Source of the DNA: an uncultured Chthonomonas sp.
Lineage (GTDB): Bacteria > Armatimonadota > Chthonomonadetes > Chthonomonadales > CAJBBX01
Direction: 5' to 3'
NCBI GenBank assembly: GCA_903951425.1
Contig: CAJBBX010000073.1
Span: 1-56,727, forward strand
DNA length: 56,727 nt
The translations under genes were made by a program, and so were the position numbers. A model generated the notes under the pieces. It had not been told where the DNA came from and searched no databases. It saw only the letters and a program-made list of their open reading frames with translations. This document shows positions 24,532-33,524 of the stretch, in pieces. How positions within the stretch are numbered: position 1 is the stretch's first letter; each line of letters opens with the position of its first letter.

Positions 24532-26892
24532 GGCGGCCCGCCCGGTTCGGCCGACCGTGAACCGGCCCGCCGCAAGCGCGGTCTCGAAGAGAAGGCCGTC
24601 CGAGGACCGGCTCATCGCGCCCTGCACCGGCTTGCCGTCGAGCAGCACGGCCGCGTCGGCGGGGTGCTTGCCGGCGAAGCGGAGGCGCAGGCGGCCGGCC
24701 GACGGGCATGCCATGCTGGAGGCCGAGAGGTCGATGGCGCCCTTCGACGCGCGCACCTGCAGCCGGTTGCCGCGGTAGACGGCGTCGCGCACCCCGATGC
24801 TGCTCAGGCCGGGCGGCAGCGTCGGCGCGATCTGCAGGATGCCGGGCGCCGGGGCGCTAAGGCCCAGCCAAACCGTCGCCCAGGCGGTGGGTGTGAGGAG
24901 GCTCTCGACGAACTCCTCGTCCAGGCCGAGGGCGCCTTGCGGTCCGCCGCCCTGCAGCGTGCCGCGCTCCGGATGCCCCTCGTAGTAGTCGCGGTAGAAG
25001 CGCTTCCCCTTACCGCCGCCGGCCAGCACTGCGGCATGGTGCGCCAGCATGCCTTGCCAGACCCGCCAGGCGCCCGGCGCGTCGCCGTAGCGCAGCCGCG
25101 CCTTGACGTCGAAGTGTGTGGTGAAGAGCGTCGCCCCGCCGTCCTGCACCTGTCCGCCGAAGGGGATGCCGATGCTGGCCACCGTCTGGCCGAACTCGTC
25201 CGCAGCCTCGCCGGGCAGCGTAGCGCGGCCGTAGACCCAGCCGTAGTCGAGCAGGTTCCTTCGGGTGGTCAGCCGTGCGGCGAACTGCCATCGGTAGATG
25301 TCGGCGCCCGTGGATGTGTCGCCCGCAACCGACCGGGCGCCGTCGAGCCAGCTCAGGATCAGGCGGGCCGACGGCGCATCGGGTATGCCGGCCGCCAGCG
25401 CCTCGAGGTTCAGATGCGTGTACCCGTAGTCATGGAGCGGTCCATCGGCGCTGCGCCAGCCGGCGTACCGGGCCGTGGCCGGGTTCCACAGGGCCCGGTG
25501 GATGGCCTTGCGCGCAGGCTCCAGCAGCGCTCGCAGCGTCCCCGCGGTCTCGCGGTACGTGAGCTTGCCAGTCCCGTCCGGCGCGCTGACGGTGGGGCGC
25601 GGCGAGTTGGCGGCCGGGTGCGCGGCGACGTAGGCCTCGATCTTGGCCATCTCCTGCAGCGCCAGGTAGTAGCCGGTCGCGCTCTGGAGGTCTTGCGGAC
25701 CCATGGGCGTGACGTCGAAGTAGTTGGTGCCGATCCCCTGTCCCAGGCGGCGCTCAGTCGCCGACTTCCAGCCCATGCCGTCGTGCCCGACGAGGAAGGT
25801 CTGGTCCGGCAGGCCCAGCCGTCGGGCGCGAAGGTGGGTGAGCATGAACTCCGTCGCCCGCCTCATGCGCGGTAGCTCGGCTCGCAGCCACTTCTCGTCG
25901 CCGTCCCACATGAACTTGCGGCAGCATGCCCGGACGTAGATCGGGTTGTTTATGGCATGCCGCGTGTCGTAGTCGAGCCGGATCGAGTTGAGCCGCAGCG
26001 ACACCTCGCGGGGCTGGTCGCCGCCGTCCAGCGGCTGGATGCGGACCCGCGTGATGACCTGCCCCCGCCAGCCGGGGTGGAGGTACATGGGCAGCCAGAC
26101 GCGCCGCGCAAAGCCGGGTTTGAGGTCATCCACGGGCACAACCGGCCACGTGTCCGATCTCACGCTCCGCTCCGGGGCGAAGTCGGGCTTGCCCTCGGTG
26201 GTCCATGAGAGCACGAAGGCCCGCTCCCGCTGCGACGCTGCCGCATCGATCCCGTCGTAAGCCACATCGACCATCACGAACGGAGCGTGGAGCCACTCGG
26301 CGTGGAACGGAGGCGACGTCAGCTCGGCATGCGCCTGGCCGCTCTTGACCTTCCACACGCCGCCGCCCACGGCCTGCTCGTCCACGCGCGACGTGGTCCA
26401 GCCCTGCGTGTCGGCGCCGTTCCACTCCCATCCCGCCGCCCGGCTGCCCAGCGCATGGGGATACTCGGGGAACGGCCAGCCCATGCCGAACAGCACGAGC
26501 GGCCCCATCATGGGAGGCTCGGGGCTGTCGTGCGCGGTGAACACATAGCCGAACCGGTCAACAGGGATGCTCGATAGGAGCCACGCCAGGCCCGCCGCCC
26601 GATCCTCGGAGGGGAAGGTCTTCGAGGAGGCGTCGAACCAGAGCAGCTCGTCCACTTCCCAGTCGCGCCACAGGGTGCAGGTCCCGTACGTGGGAACAAC
26701 GGCTCCAGGCCCCTGCTTGAGACTGGTATCAGAGACGTCGATCCGCAGGTGGCGCCGGAACAGGTCATTCAGGAGGCGGTCATGGTTGGCGTCCGACGAC
26801 TCGAAGGTCGGAACCTGGGCAACCGAACCCATGGCCGGCAGCACCAGGGCGCCGACAACGGCCAGCAGCCGGCCTATTGCGTCGTGGAACAT
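24493..26892 (-). CDS. Secreted toroid-type glycoside hydrolase-like protein
   Basis: A 799-residue protein. The start at 26892 follows GGGAG and gives a signal peptide (1-24, ending GSVAQ). After a beta domain (about 170-300) comes an (alpha/alpha) toroid at about 320-690, with RRATEFMLTHLRAR, GHDGMGWKSATERRLGQG, DYGYTHLNLEALA, GGATLFTTHFDVKARLRYG and EEFVESLLTPTAWATVWLG. A beta-sandwich closes it, with APTLPPGLSSIGV of the kind that ends GH65/GH78-like enzymes. Family number and substrate are not assigned. It converges on the 22465-24531 gene with a 39-base overlap, so their transcripts are mutually antisense at the 3' ends. The 151 bases upstream hold only a 9-bp tandem repeat. Confidence 0.72.
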   Translation of the reverse strand: MFHDAIGRLLAVVGALVLPAMGSVAQVPTFESSDANHDRLLNDLFRRHLRIDVSDTSLKQGPGAVVPTYGTCTLWRDWEVDELLWFDASSKTFPSEDRAAGLAWLLSSIPVDRFGYVFTAHDSPEPPMMGPLVLFGMGWPFPEYPHALGSRAAGWEWNGADTQGWTTSRVDEQAVGGGVWKVKSGQAHAELTSPPFHAEWLHAPFVMVDVAYDGIDAAASQRERAFVLSWTTEGKPDFAPERSVRSDTWPVVPVDDLKPGFARRVWLPMYLHPGWRGQVITRVRIQPLDGGDQPREVSLRLNSIRLDYDTRHAINNPIYVRACCRKFMWDGDEKWLRAELPRMRRATEFMLTHLRARRLGLPDQTFLVGHDGMGWKSATERRLGQGIGTNYFDVTPMGPQDLQSATGYYLALQEMAKIEAYVAAHPAANSPRPTVSAPDGTGKLTYRETAGTLRALLEPARKAIHRALWNPATARYAGWRSADGPLHDYGYTHLNLEALAAGIPDAPSARLILSWLDGARSVAGDTSTGADIYRWQFAARLTTRRNLLDYGWVYGRATLPGEAADEFGQTVASIGIPFGGQVQDGGATLFTTHFDVKARLRYGDAPGAWRVWQGMLAHHAAVLAGGGKGKRFYRDYYEGHPERGTLQGGGPQGALGLDEEFVESLLTPTAWATVWLGLSAPAPGILQIAPTLPPGLSSIGVRDAVYRGNRLQVRASKGAIDLSASSMACPSAGRLRLRFAGKHPADAAVLLDGKPVQGAMSRSSDGLLFETALAAGRFTVGRTGRAALPSREVHHRVAH

Positions 26893-26986
26893 GGGGAGAC
26901 TCCCTCGCACCGAGCCGTGTTCGGCTACCCATCCCATTGGACGGCGAGGGGGAGGGTTCCTGCTATGGCGCCCGGCGCAAGCAGAC

Positions 26987-27013
26987 AAGTCCGACAGGTC
27001 CGACCCGTCTGAC
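26987..27013. repeat. Three-unit 9-bp tandem repeat (GTCCGAC core)
   Basis: Units AAGTCCGAC, AGGTCCGAC and CCGTCTGAC follow one another in the 151-base gap between two minus-strand genes. Similar 9-bp arrays are at 49092-49118 and, weaker, 28391-28435, all intergenic. No function is visible. Confidence 0.65.
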
Positions 27014-27043
27014 AGCCGGTGCTTCCCCCCCGGCCCGCCCCGC

Positions 27044-28258
27044 CTACTCCCGGGCCCCGGCCGCCTTGAGCATCCTCGCGACCGCCGAGTGTCCGCCGTC
27101 GCGGGCGCAGCGCAGGGCAGAGCGGCGGTCGCGCTCCTTCCAGCCTGCCGGCAGGGCGTTCACGTCGGCGCCCGCTGCGATCAGGGCGCGCACCACCGGC
27201 GCGTGGCCGTTCATGGCCGCCAGGGCAAGCGGCGTCTGGCCGTAGCCGTTCCGGCTGTTGGGATCGGCCCCGCACCGGAGCAGCGCAACAGCCGCTTCGG
27301 TCATGCCGGCATCGGCCGCAATCTTCAGCGGGGTAGCACCCTCGACGTTGGCGGCATTTGGGTCGGCGCCCAGCCGGACCATGCGAACCATCAGGTCAGT
27401 GCACCCGCCAAGGAGCGCATGGGTGACCACGGTGTTGTTGCCGATATCCATCAGGTCCACCCGGGCGCCGCGCGCCAGCAGGAGATCCGCTGCCGCGACC
27501 CTGTGCAGGCGGCACGCCGCCATCAGCGCGCGTACGCCCTGCTTGTCACACGAGTCGGGGCTATCACCGGCGTCAAGGCGCCGCCGCAACGCCTCGACGT
27601 CGCCCGCCAGCGCGGCCCGGACCACTTCGGCGGAGCTGGCCCGGTCGCCGGGGACCACCCTTGCGCCGCGCGCGAGCAGCAGCTCAACCATGGCCACGTC
27701 GCCGCCTCCGAGCGCCATGGTCAGCGGCGTCCTGCCCCAGTCGTCAGAGATATCGGCGCGGGCGCCGTGCTTGAGCAGGAAGACAGCGATGCCGCGCTCG
27801 CCGAGCCAGACGGCGTCCATCAGCGGCGGCCGGCGGTGCCGCCGGTTCAGGGTGTTGACGTCGGCCCCTGCGCCCACCAGGTAGCGCACCATGGCCTCCT
27901 GCCCCATGAAGGTCGCCATCCAGAGCGGCGTACTTCCCTCGAAGTCCGGCAGGTCCAGTTTCGCGCCTCGCGCCACGAGCATCCTGGCGATGGGCACGCT
28001 GCCCTTCCAAGCGGCGCCCACGAGGGGGCTCCAGCCCGCGTCGTTGACCCGGTTCGGGTCGGCCCCGTCGCGAAGCAGCAGCCGGACCTTCACCACGTCG
28101 CCCGCCTGAACCGTCGCCACCAACGGCGACCGCTCCAGCATCGGCGCCGAACGCGGGCGCGTGCGGTAGCCGGAGACAAGCCCGACCGCCATCACCCCGG
28201 CGACTGCCAGCGCAGCCGCAAGGCGAGCAAGGCTGGAGTGCCTATCCGTCCATCGCAT
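27044..28258 (-). CDS. Ankyrin-repeat protein with N-terminal membrane segment
   Basis: A 404-residue protein. Residues 10-30 (LARLAAALAVAGVMAVGLVSGY) form a signal peptide or anchor. From about 43 to 400 there are about nine to ten ankyrin repeats, many with the consensus TPL..A...G......LL..GAD.N (for example GADPNRVNDAGWSPLVGAA, GADVNTLNRRHRRPPLM, GADPNSRNGYGQTPL). The start at 28258 has GAGGT upstream. Ankyrin repeats bind proteins and carry no catalysis; an extracytoplasmic interaction role is inferred from the leader. No partner gene is evident: neighbours are a glycosidase-like gene and the secretin operon, each separated by repeat-bearing gaps. Confidence 0.92.
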   Translation of the reverse strand: MRWTDRHSSLARLAAALAVAGVMAVGLVSGYRTRPRSAPMLERSPLVATVQAGDVVKVRLLLRDGADPNRVNDAGWSPLVGAAWKGSVPIARMLVARGAKLDLPDFEGSTPLWMATFMGQEAMVRYLVGAGADVNTLNRRHRRPPLMDAVWLGERGIAVFLLKHGARADISDDWGRTPLTMALGGGDVAMVELLLARGARVVPGDRASSAEVVRAALAGDVEALRRRLDAGDSPDSCDKQGVRALMAACRLHRVAAADLLLARGARVDLMDIGNNTVVTHALLGGCTDLMVRMVRLGADPNAANVEGATPLKIAADAGMTEAAVALLRCGADPNSRNGYGQTPLALAAMNGHAPVVRALIAAGADVNALPAGWKERDRRSALRCARDGGHSAVARMLKAAGARE

Positions 28259-28710
28259 GGTTGGACCTCATCGGGGCAGGCCGCAGCGCGCGCCGGTCCG
28301 TCTCAAGTATCGTACCCGGCATCCGGAGAGCAGGGTCGGGCCGAGCGCCGCGCCGGGAAGTGTCAACAGCACGCGCCGCACCGCCGTCCCATCATCAGTC
28401 CTGTCGGTACCGTCAACACGGTCCCGCCGTCGACGACCCCCAAGCAAGCCACCGTAGCGCTGAAGCCGGGGCCCTTCACTTCGTTCAGGGCGACGTCAAG
28501 GGCAGGCGGCGCCATCCCGGTGAGCACGGTCAAGCCCTTGACGTCATCCTGACGCGAAGCGGAAGGACCCCCCGGCGTGAGCCGCCGCACCGGCGGACTC
28601 CGGCACGGAGGCCCGAGCCACCAGGCAGGCCCCTGGGCAAGCCGCCGCACCGCCGGCGCCGCGCAGCGCCTGCCCTTCGCCAGGTCGCTCAGGCCTCCCC
28701 AACCGCTCCT
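28259..28710. other. Repeat-rich 452-base intergenic spacer
   Basis: No gene is supported here. From left to right it holds GC-rich sequence, a period-9 array with GTC cores (28391-28435), an inverted pair of REP-like arms (28468-28504 and 28535-28572), and a GC-rich tail with GCCGCCGCACCG twice. Read in reverse, this tail resembles the loop of the elements at 59-194 and 1778-1910. Confidence 0.6.
28468..28572. repeat. Inverted pair of REP-like arms, tail-to-tail arrangement
   Basis: The arm at 28468-28504 is the reverse complement type (GGGCCCTTCACTTCGTTCAG..GACGTC) and the arm at 28535-28572 reads GACGTCATCCTGACGCGAAG then CGGAAGGACCCC. Both carry the word found at 59-194 and 1778-1910, but here the GACGTC ends face inward, opposite to those copies. 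The AAGGG/CCCTT bases beyond GACGTC also pair, lengthening the stem. Confidence 0.65.
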
Positions 28711-30375
28711 CTACTTAAGCAACCGCCGTACCTTCGCCTCTTCGGCTTCGTCCTTCAGGCGGCCGCGGTCGGTCAGGACGCGTGGGGTTACGAAGATGAC
28801 CAGTTCGGAGTCGACGGTGCTGGTCTTCTTGCTGCGGAAGGGGATGCCGAGGATCGGGATGTCGCCCAGGATCGGCACCTTCGTGCGGGTCTGGTACTCC
28901 TGCTTCTGCACCAGGCCGCCGATCATGATGGTCTCGCCGTCCTTCACGCGGACCGTGGTCTCGGCTCGGCGGGTGGAGAGGACCGGCAGGCCGGTCTCGC
29001 GCTCCTGCTCGCTGATGTTGCTCACCTCGGGCTTGAGCGTCACGGTGATCTCGCCGTTGCCGCCCGTCCAGGGCCGCACCTCCAGCTTCACGCCCACGTC
29101 AACGCCCTGGATGCGCTCCTGCTTGCCGCCGTACGAGGTGACCTCCACCTTGATGAACTTGGTCTGGCCGATGAAGATGTCGGCGGCCTGGCCGTTCACC
29201 GCAGCCATGCGCGGGTTGGCGCGTACCTTCGCCTTGCCCTCGGACACGAGCGCCTTGAGGGCCGCCTGGAAGTCGGTGGGGAGCGTGCCGATGGTGCTGT
29301 AGGTGATGTCGCCCGTAGCCGAGTTGGTCCCGGCGGTCATGCGGTCGTTCTGGAATGCAGTGGCCAGCGAGGCGGTCAGGTCGCTGGTGGAGGCCACCTC
29401 CACGGCCAGCGCCTCGATCATGATCTGCGGCGGGGCCACGTCGACCTTGCCGAAGTCGGAGCGGATCTTGTCCAGCATCTGCCCCGGCGCGGTGACCACC
29501 ACGGCGTTCTGCGCCTCGTTGACGTGCAGGAAGCTGTAGAGGAACGTCGGCAGCAGGCCGGACGCGGTCTGGGCCTTGATGTACTTCATGCGGTAGGACT
29601 CGGTGCCGGAGAGGCGATAGGTGGCCAGGTCGACCGGTGTTCCGTCGCAGATGGTCCAAATGCCGTCCTTCTTGGAGGCTGCCAGCCCGCACGAGGCGGC
29701 GATCCCGGTGACGGCGTCGTCCACCGCCATGCCATCCAGCGACATGGAAACATCGCGGTCCTTCACGGAGTCGTCGATCACCATGTCGGCCCTGGCGGTC
29801 TGCGAGACGGCGGCCAGCAGGGCCAGGAGCTTCGCCTTGGTGGCGTCGATGCTCAGGAGCCCGCCCTTCATCTGCACGTCCATGCCCCCCGCGGCCGCCG
29901 TGCCTCCGCCGGCGCTCCCCGTGGCCGTCCGCGTGGCGGTATTGCGCTCGCTGTTCACGGTGATGATGACGCTCTGCTGGTCGGTGCTCTTGGCGAAGCG
30001 GATGGAGGCGGGCTCATACATGGCCACGACCAGGTTCACGCCGACGCCCTCCTTGGCGCTCTGCGGGACCGCGAGCTGGAGGTAGCTGACCGGGTACTTG
30101 CTGATGTCGATGAAGGTCTTGCCGACCTGCGACTTGGCGTTGGTGAAGACGATGCTCACCTTCTGGCGCGCCCCGCCACCGTAGATCATGCCCCAATCGT
30201 TGTTCTCGGGCATCCAGTCGAGGACGCCGTCGGCCTTGATGCTGATCTGCACCCCGTTGCTCAGCTGCTGGGCGTCGATGCTCTGGATGTTGCAGAACGC
30301 CGCCGTCTGGGCGTGGCAAGCCGAGGCCAGGGCCGTCATGGCGGCGATCAGCGCAAGCGCCGGATGGGTTCGCAT
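28711..30375 (-). CDS. Secretin (type II/III secretion or PilQ-like) with N-terminal AMIN-like domain, third of three
   Basis: A 554-residue protein with signal peptide 1-22. AFCNIQSIDA..VQISIKADG (about 27-48) resembles an AMIN domain, which in PilQ binds peptidoglycan. Further on are an STN/N0-like unit (about 190-245), an N1-like unit (about 255-305) and the secretin gate (about 310-540), with the signature VPILGDIPILG (500-510) and LVIFVTPRVL. It would form an outer-membrane ring channel. The start ATG at 30375 is served by AGGAG that overlaps the TAG stop of the gene upstream. It is the last gene of a three-secretin operon. No pilotin, ATPase or pseudopilin gene is adjacent. Confidence 0.9.
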   Translation of the reverse strand: MRTHPALALIAAMTALASACHAQTAAFCNIQSIDAQQLSNGVQISIKADGVLDWMPENNDWGMIYGGGARQKVSIVFTNAKSQVGKTFIDISKYPVSYLQLAVPQSAKEGVGVNLVVAMYEPASIRFAKSTDQQSVIITVNSERNTATRTATGSAGGGTAAAGGMDVQMKGGLLSIDATKAKLLALLAAVSQTARADMVIDDSVKDRDVSMSLDGMAVDDAVTGIAASCGLAASKKDGIWTICDGTPVDLATYRLSGTESYRMKYIKAQTASGLLPTFLYSFLHVNEAQNAVVVTAPGQMLDKIRSDFGKVDVAPPQIMIEALAVEVASTSDLTASLATAFQNDRMTAGTNSATGDITYSTIGTLPTDFQAALKALVSEGKAKVRANPRMAAVNGQAADIFIGQTKFIKVEVTSYGGKQERIQGVDVGVKLEVRPWTGGNGEITVTLKPEVSNISEQERETGLPVLSTRRAETTVRVKDGETIMIGGLVQKQEYQTRTKVPILGDIPILGIPFRSKKTSTVDSELVIFVTPRVLTDRGRLKDEAEEAKVRRLLK

Positions 30376-30384
30376 GGGGTTCTC

Positions 30385-32082
30385 CTAGGTGGTGCCCGGA
30401 AGCGTGCGGGCCGTTACGAAGACGCCCAGCCGGGTCTCCGCGCGGCGCGCGCCGTGGCGATTGAAAAGCCGGCCGATCAGCGGAAGATCGCCCAGCACGG
30501 GGATCCGAGTGTGCGCCGGCTCGTCCTGGACGATGTCGAGGCCGCCGATGAAGAGCGTCTCGCCGCTCTGGATGCGCATGAGCGCACCGGCCGTGCGCGT
30601 GGAGACGGTGGGTGCGCCGGTGGCCGCGTCGAGTTCAACGATGTTGCTCACCTGCGGGATCACGCCCAGCAGGATCGAGCCGCCGCCGCCCGCCGTAGCC
30701 GATACCGTGAGGCGGGCGCCCACCTCCACGGGCATCAGGACGGTGTCGTAGGCATTGACAAACGTGTTGTAGGTGATCGCCTTGATGTACTTCTGCTGCC
30801 CGGCGAAGAGCGACGCGGCCCTCCCGCTGAGGACGACCGCCTTCGGCTCCGACTTGATGCGCACTCGGCCCTGGCTGCTCAAGGCGCGCAGCCGGGCCCC
30901 GAAGTCGGCCTCGAGCGCGCCGACGCTGGTGTACCGTATGCCGGAGCTGTCGGGCGATGCCACCGCGTCGCCGAAGGCACCCCGGCCGCGCAGCTCGGGT
31001 AGCGCCTCCAGGTCGTCGGACCGGTTGTACTCCACGGTGGTGGCCGTCACCTCGATCTGCGCCACCGGCTTGTCCAGGCGGCCGATGTCTTCGCGGAGCC
31101 GCCGCACCAGGCCGGCCGGGCCGAAGACGCTGAGCGCGTTCTCGCCGGGGTTGGCGTGGATGTAGCGGAGCAGGAACTCCGGCAGGCTGTTGCGGATGGC
31201 GACGGCAGACCCGTATCGTACGCGCACGGTCTCCAGCGCCTCCACGTCGTAGGCGGCCATGCCCGCGGAGTCGCCGTCGGCCACGCGCACGGTCCCGTCC
31301 CGCCGCTCCAGCGCCAGTCCGTAGGTCTGGGCGATGGCGTCCAGGGCGTCATCCAGGGGAGCTTCGTCCAGCCGCATGCTCGCCTGCCGGTCGAGACCGG
31401 GGTCCACCAGCACCGTCGTGCCCGACACGGTCCCGACGCGGGCCAGCAGTTCGCGCAGGTCGCCGTTCAGGGCATTCACCGAGACCCGCCCCGCCCGGCC
31501 CGTCACTTCCAGCTCGCGGGGGTCTGCGGGCGCGGCCTTGCGGCGCACGGCCGGCGGCTGGGTGCGCCGGTCGCTGGTCACGAGGATCACGATGGAGCGC
31601 TGGTCCTGGCTCACCTCGAGGGAGATCTTGGGCACCGGCATCTCGTTGCCGCCGGTCTCCCAGTTCTCGTTGCCCGACTTGAAGAGCGAGACGACGCCCG
31701 GCGTCAGCAGGTTGACCCGAAGCGCCAGCCCAATGCCGTCCTGCGCCCCGACGGGGACGGACGCCTCCACATGGCTCACCGGGTAGACGCCCACGTTGGC
31801 GAAGCTGCCCACCTGCGAACGGGCGTTGGTGACCCAGATCGGCACCGTGTCGATGAGCCGGTGGAGTTTGTCCCACTGCCCCTTCTGCGCCGCCTCCAGG
31901 TCGAAGAAGATGCCCGGGTCGGCCACCACGCGCATGATGCCGTCGGCCCGGATCGTCACCTGCACGGCGTTACCGCGCCGCACCGATTCGATGGACGTGA
32001 TGTTGCAGTAGACGCGCTGGGCGTGCGAAGGCGCGCAGGCGAGGAGCAGCAGGGCCGCCGGTAGGAACCGCCTCCAGGTCAC
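30385..32082 (-). CDS. Secretin with N-terminal AMIN-like domain, second of three
   Basis: A 565-residue protein. The GTG start at 32082 lies just 1 base after the stop of the preceding secretin gene, and a signal peptide (1-21) follows. Its N-terminus parallels that of the next secretin: VYCNITSIESV..VQVTIRADG and WVTNARSQVGSFANVGVYPVS match CNIQSIDA and FTNAKSQVGKTFIDISKYPVS, so the two look like tandem duplicates. The secretin signature is IPVLGDLPLIG (527-537), then LGVFVTARTL. The middle is more diverged than in the other two (for example RKAAPADPRELEVTG). There is no clear ribosome site, so translation probably depends on coupling to the upstream gene. Confidence 0.88.
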   Translation of the reverse strand: MTWRRFLPAALLLLACAPSHAQRVYCNITSIESVRRGNAVQVTIRADGIMRVVADPGIFFDLEAAQKGQWDKLHRLIDTVPIWVTNARSQVGSFANVGVYPVSHVEASVPVGAQDGIGLALRVNLLTPGVVSLFKSGNENWETGGNEMPVPKISLEVSQDQRSIVILVTSDRRTQPPAVRRKAAPADPRELEVTGRAGRVSVNALNGDLRELLARVGTVSGTTVLVDPGLDRQASMRLDEAPLDDALDAIAQTYGLALERRDGTVRVADGDSAGMAAYDVEALETVRVRYGSAVAIRNSLPEFLLRYIHANPGENALSVFGPAGLVRRLREDIGRLDKPVAQIEVTATTVEYNRSDDLEALPELRGRGAFGDAVASPDSSGIRYTSVGALEADFGARLRALSSQGRVRIKSEPKAVVLSGRAASLFAGQQKYIKAITYNTFVNAYDTVLMPVEVGARLTVSATAGGGGSILLGVIPQVSNIVELDAATGAPTVSTRTAGALMRIQSGETLFIGGLDIVQDEPAHTRIPVLGDLPLIGRLFNRHGARRAETRLGVFVTARTLPGTT

Positions 32083-32083
32083 G

Positions 32084-33418
32084 CTACGGCGCCTTGCCCT
32101 TGGGAGCGTCGGCCTGCAGGAAGCGCTCGCGCAGCTTCTTCTCGTCCTCGGCGGGCAGGTGGCCCGTGGTGGAGAGGATGCGCGGCGTGATGAAGATGGC
32201 CATCTCGGTGCTGGACTCTTTCGAGTCGGTGGTGCGGAAGAGCGGCCCGAGGATCGGCAGGTCGCCCAGGATCGGCATGCGGGTCCGGGTGCTGATGGTC
32301 TCCTGCTGCGTCAGGCCGCCCAGGATCACCGTCTCGCCGTCGCGGACGCGGACCGTGGTGTTGGCCCGGCGCGTGCTCCGGTCGGGCAGGCCCGTCTTGG
32401 GGTCCAGGGCGCTGAGGACGCTGATCTCCGGGTGGATATCAACGATAATCTCGCCCTCGCCGCCGGTGAAGGGCGTCATGTCCAGCCGTACTCCGGCGTC
32501 GATGGAGTTGGTCTGGATCATTCCCCCGTCGGAGCTACCCGTGATCGCGACAGGCGTGCTCAGGTAGCGCTGCTTGCCGATGAAGATGCTGGCTTTCTGC
32601 CCGCTCACCGTGGCGATGCGCGGGTTGGCCTTCACACGGGCCTTGCCCTGGGTCACCAGCGACTTGAGGCCGGCGCTGAAGGCGTCGGGCAGCGTCACCA
32701 GCGTCCGGTAGAAGAGGCTGCCCGCCGGCGTGTCCACGGCGACCTGCCGCGTGGCGTTGGTCCAGTCCCACTTCAGCGAGAACTCGCGGGCGCCGCTATC
32801 GGTGAACTCCACCATGAGCACGTCGATCATGATCTGGGAGGCCGGGATGTCGAACTGGCGGATGTCCTCGCGGAACTTGCGCAGCACGTCCGGCGGGGCC
32901 GAGAGGATGACCGAGTTCTGCTCTGGGTTCGTCTTCACATGGTCCTGCAGGAATACGGGCAGGAGCGACTTGGCGTTGGGCGCCAGGACGTACTGCGTGC
33001 TGATCGAGTCGATGTCGCTGAGCAGGTACGACGAGGGTGTCTTCGGGATGCCCTCGCTCACCATGAAGATGCCCTTCACCTGGCGGCAGGCGAGGCCGTA
33101 GGCGCTGACCACGGTATCGAGGATATCGGTGGCCTTGCGGCGGGTCAGGTTCACCGTGATGGTGCGTTTGACCGTGTCGTCGATCATGATCTGCAGGCCG
33201 GTCTTGCGGGCATACCGGTTGAAGAACTCATGGGCATCCACGCCCGCCGCGGCGACCGAGACGCCGTCGGCGCCCACGTCGACGATCACCCGCTCGGGGG
33301 CGGGCTGGGCCGCGGGGGCCGCGGGCGGAGGGGCGGGAGGGTTCTGGGCCATCGCCGCGGGACCGGCTGCGAGACACAGACAGGCCGCAGCCAAGATGCA
33401 GAGGACCGGCAAGCGCAT
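32084..33418 (-). CDS. Secretin, first of three, lacking the AMIN-like domain
   Basis: A 444-residue protein. The start at 33418 follows GGGAGAG; signal peptide 1-24 (ending AAMAQ) precedes a Pro/Ala linker. An STN/N0 domain (about 65-127: FFNRYARKTGLQIMIDD) and an N1 unit lead to the secretin domain, with QIMIDVLMVEF, the signature MPILGDLPILG (381-391) and MAIFITPRIL. It is about 110-120 residues shorter than its two downstream paralogues because it has no AMIN-like N-terminus. The operon start is probably in 33419-33524, but I see no clear promoter. Heteromeric or alternative outer-membrane channels are both possible. Confidence 0.9.
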   Translation of the reverse strand: MRLPVLCILAAACLCLAAGPAAMAQNPPAPPPAAPAAQPAPERVIVDVGADGVSVAAAGVDAHEFFNRYARKTGLQIMIDDTVKRTITVNLTRRKATDILDTVVSAYGLACRQVKGIFMVSEGIPKTPSSYLLSDIDSISTQYVLAPNAKSLLPVFLQDHVKTNPEQNSVILSAPPDVLRKFREDIRQFDIPASQIMIDVLMVEFTDSGAREFSLKWDWTNATRQVAVDTPAGSLFYRTLVTLPDAFSAGLKSLVTQGKARVKANPRIATVSGQKASIFIGKQRYLSTPVAITGSSDGGMIQTNSIDAGVRLDMTPFTGGEGEIIVDIHPEISVLSALDPKTGLPDRSTRRANTTVRVRDGETVILGGLTQQETISTRTRMPILGDLPILGPLFRTTDSKESSTEMAIFITPRILSTTGHLPAEDEKKLRERFLQADAPKGKAP

Positions 33419-33499
33419 ATCACTCTCCCTGCCGGGTCTCTTCGACGATGACGAGCCCGACCCTTGCACCGCGTGGAACGCGGACGTACGCAACTAGTA

Positions 33500-33519
33500 C
33501 CCCGGTCGGGCCGTCCGGG
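33500..33519 (-). terminator. Weak hairpin after the TetR gene
   Basis: On the minus strand CCCGG-(9 bases)-CCGGG forms a short stem just past the TetR stop at 33525. No T-run follows it on this strand. It may separate the TetR operon from the secretin operon. Confidence 0.3.
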
Positions 33520-33524
33520 TTTCG

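Noticed and set aside
26987-27013. Possible CRISPR or integron-like array
   Set aside because: Three 9-bp units with no spacers or longer repeats, and no cas or integrase genes nearby.
28261-29302. Open frames across the repeat-rich spacer and into the secretin gene
   Set aside because: They read through intergenic repeats and antisense to a secretin with all signature motifs.
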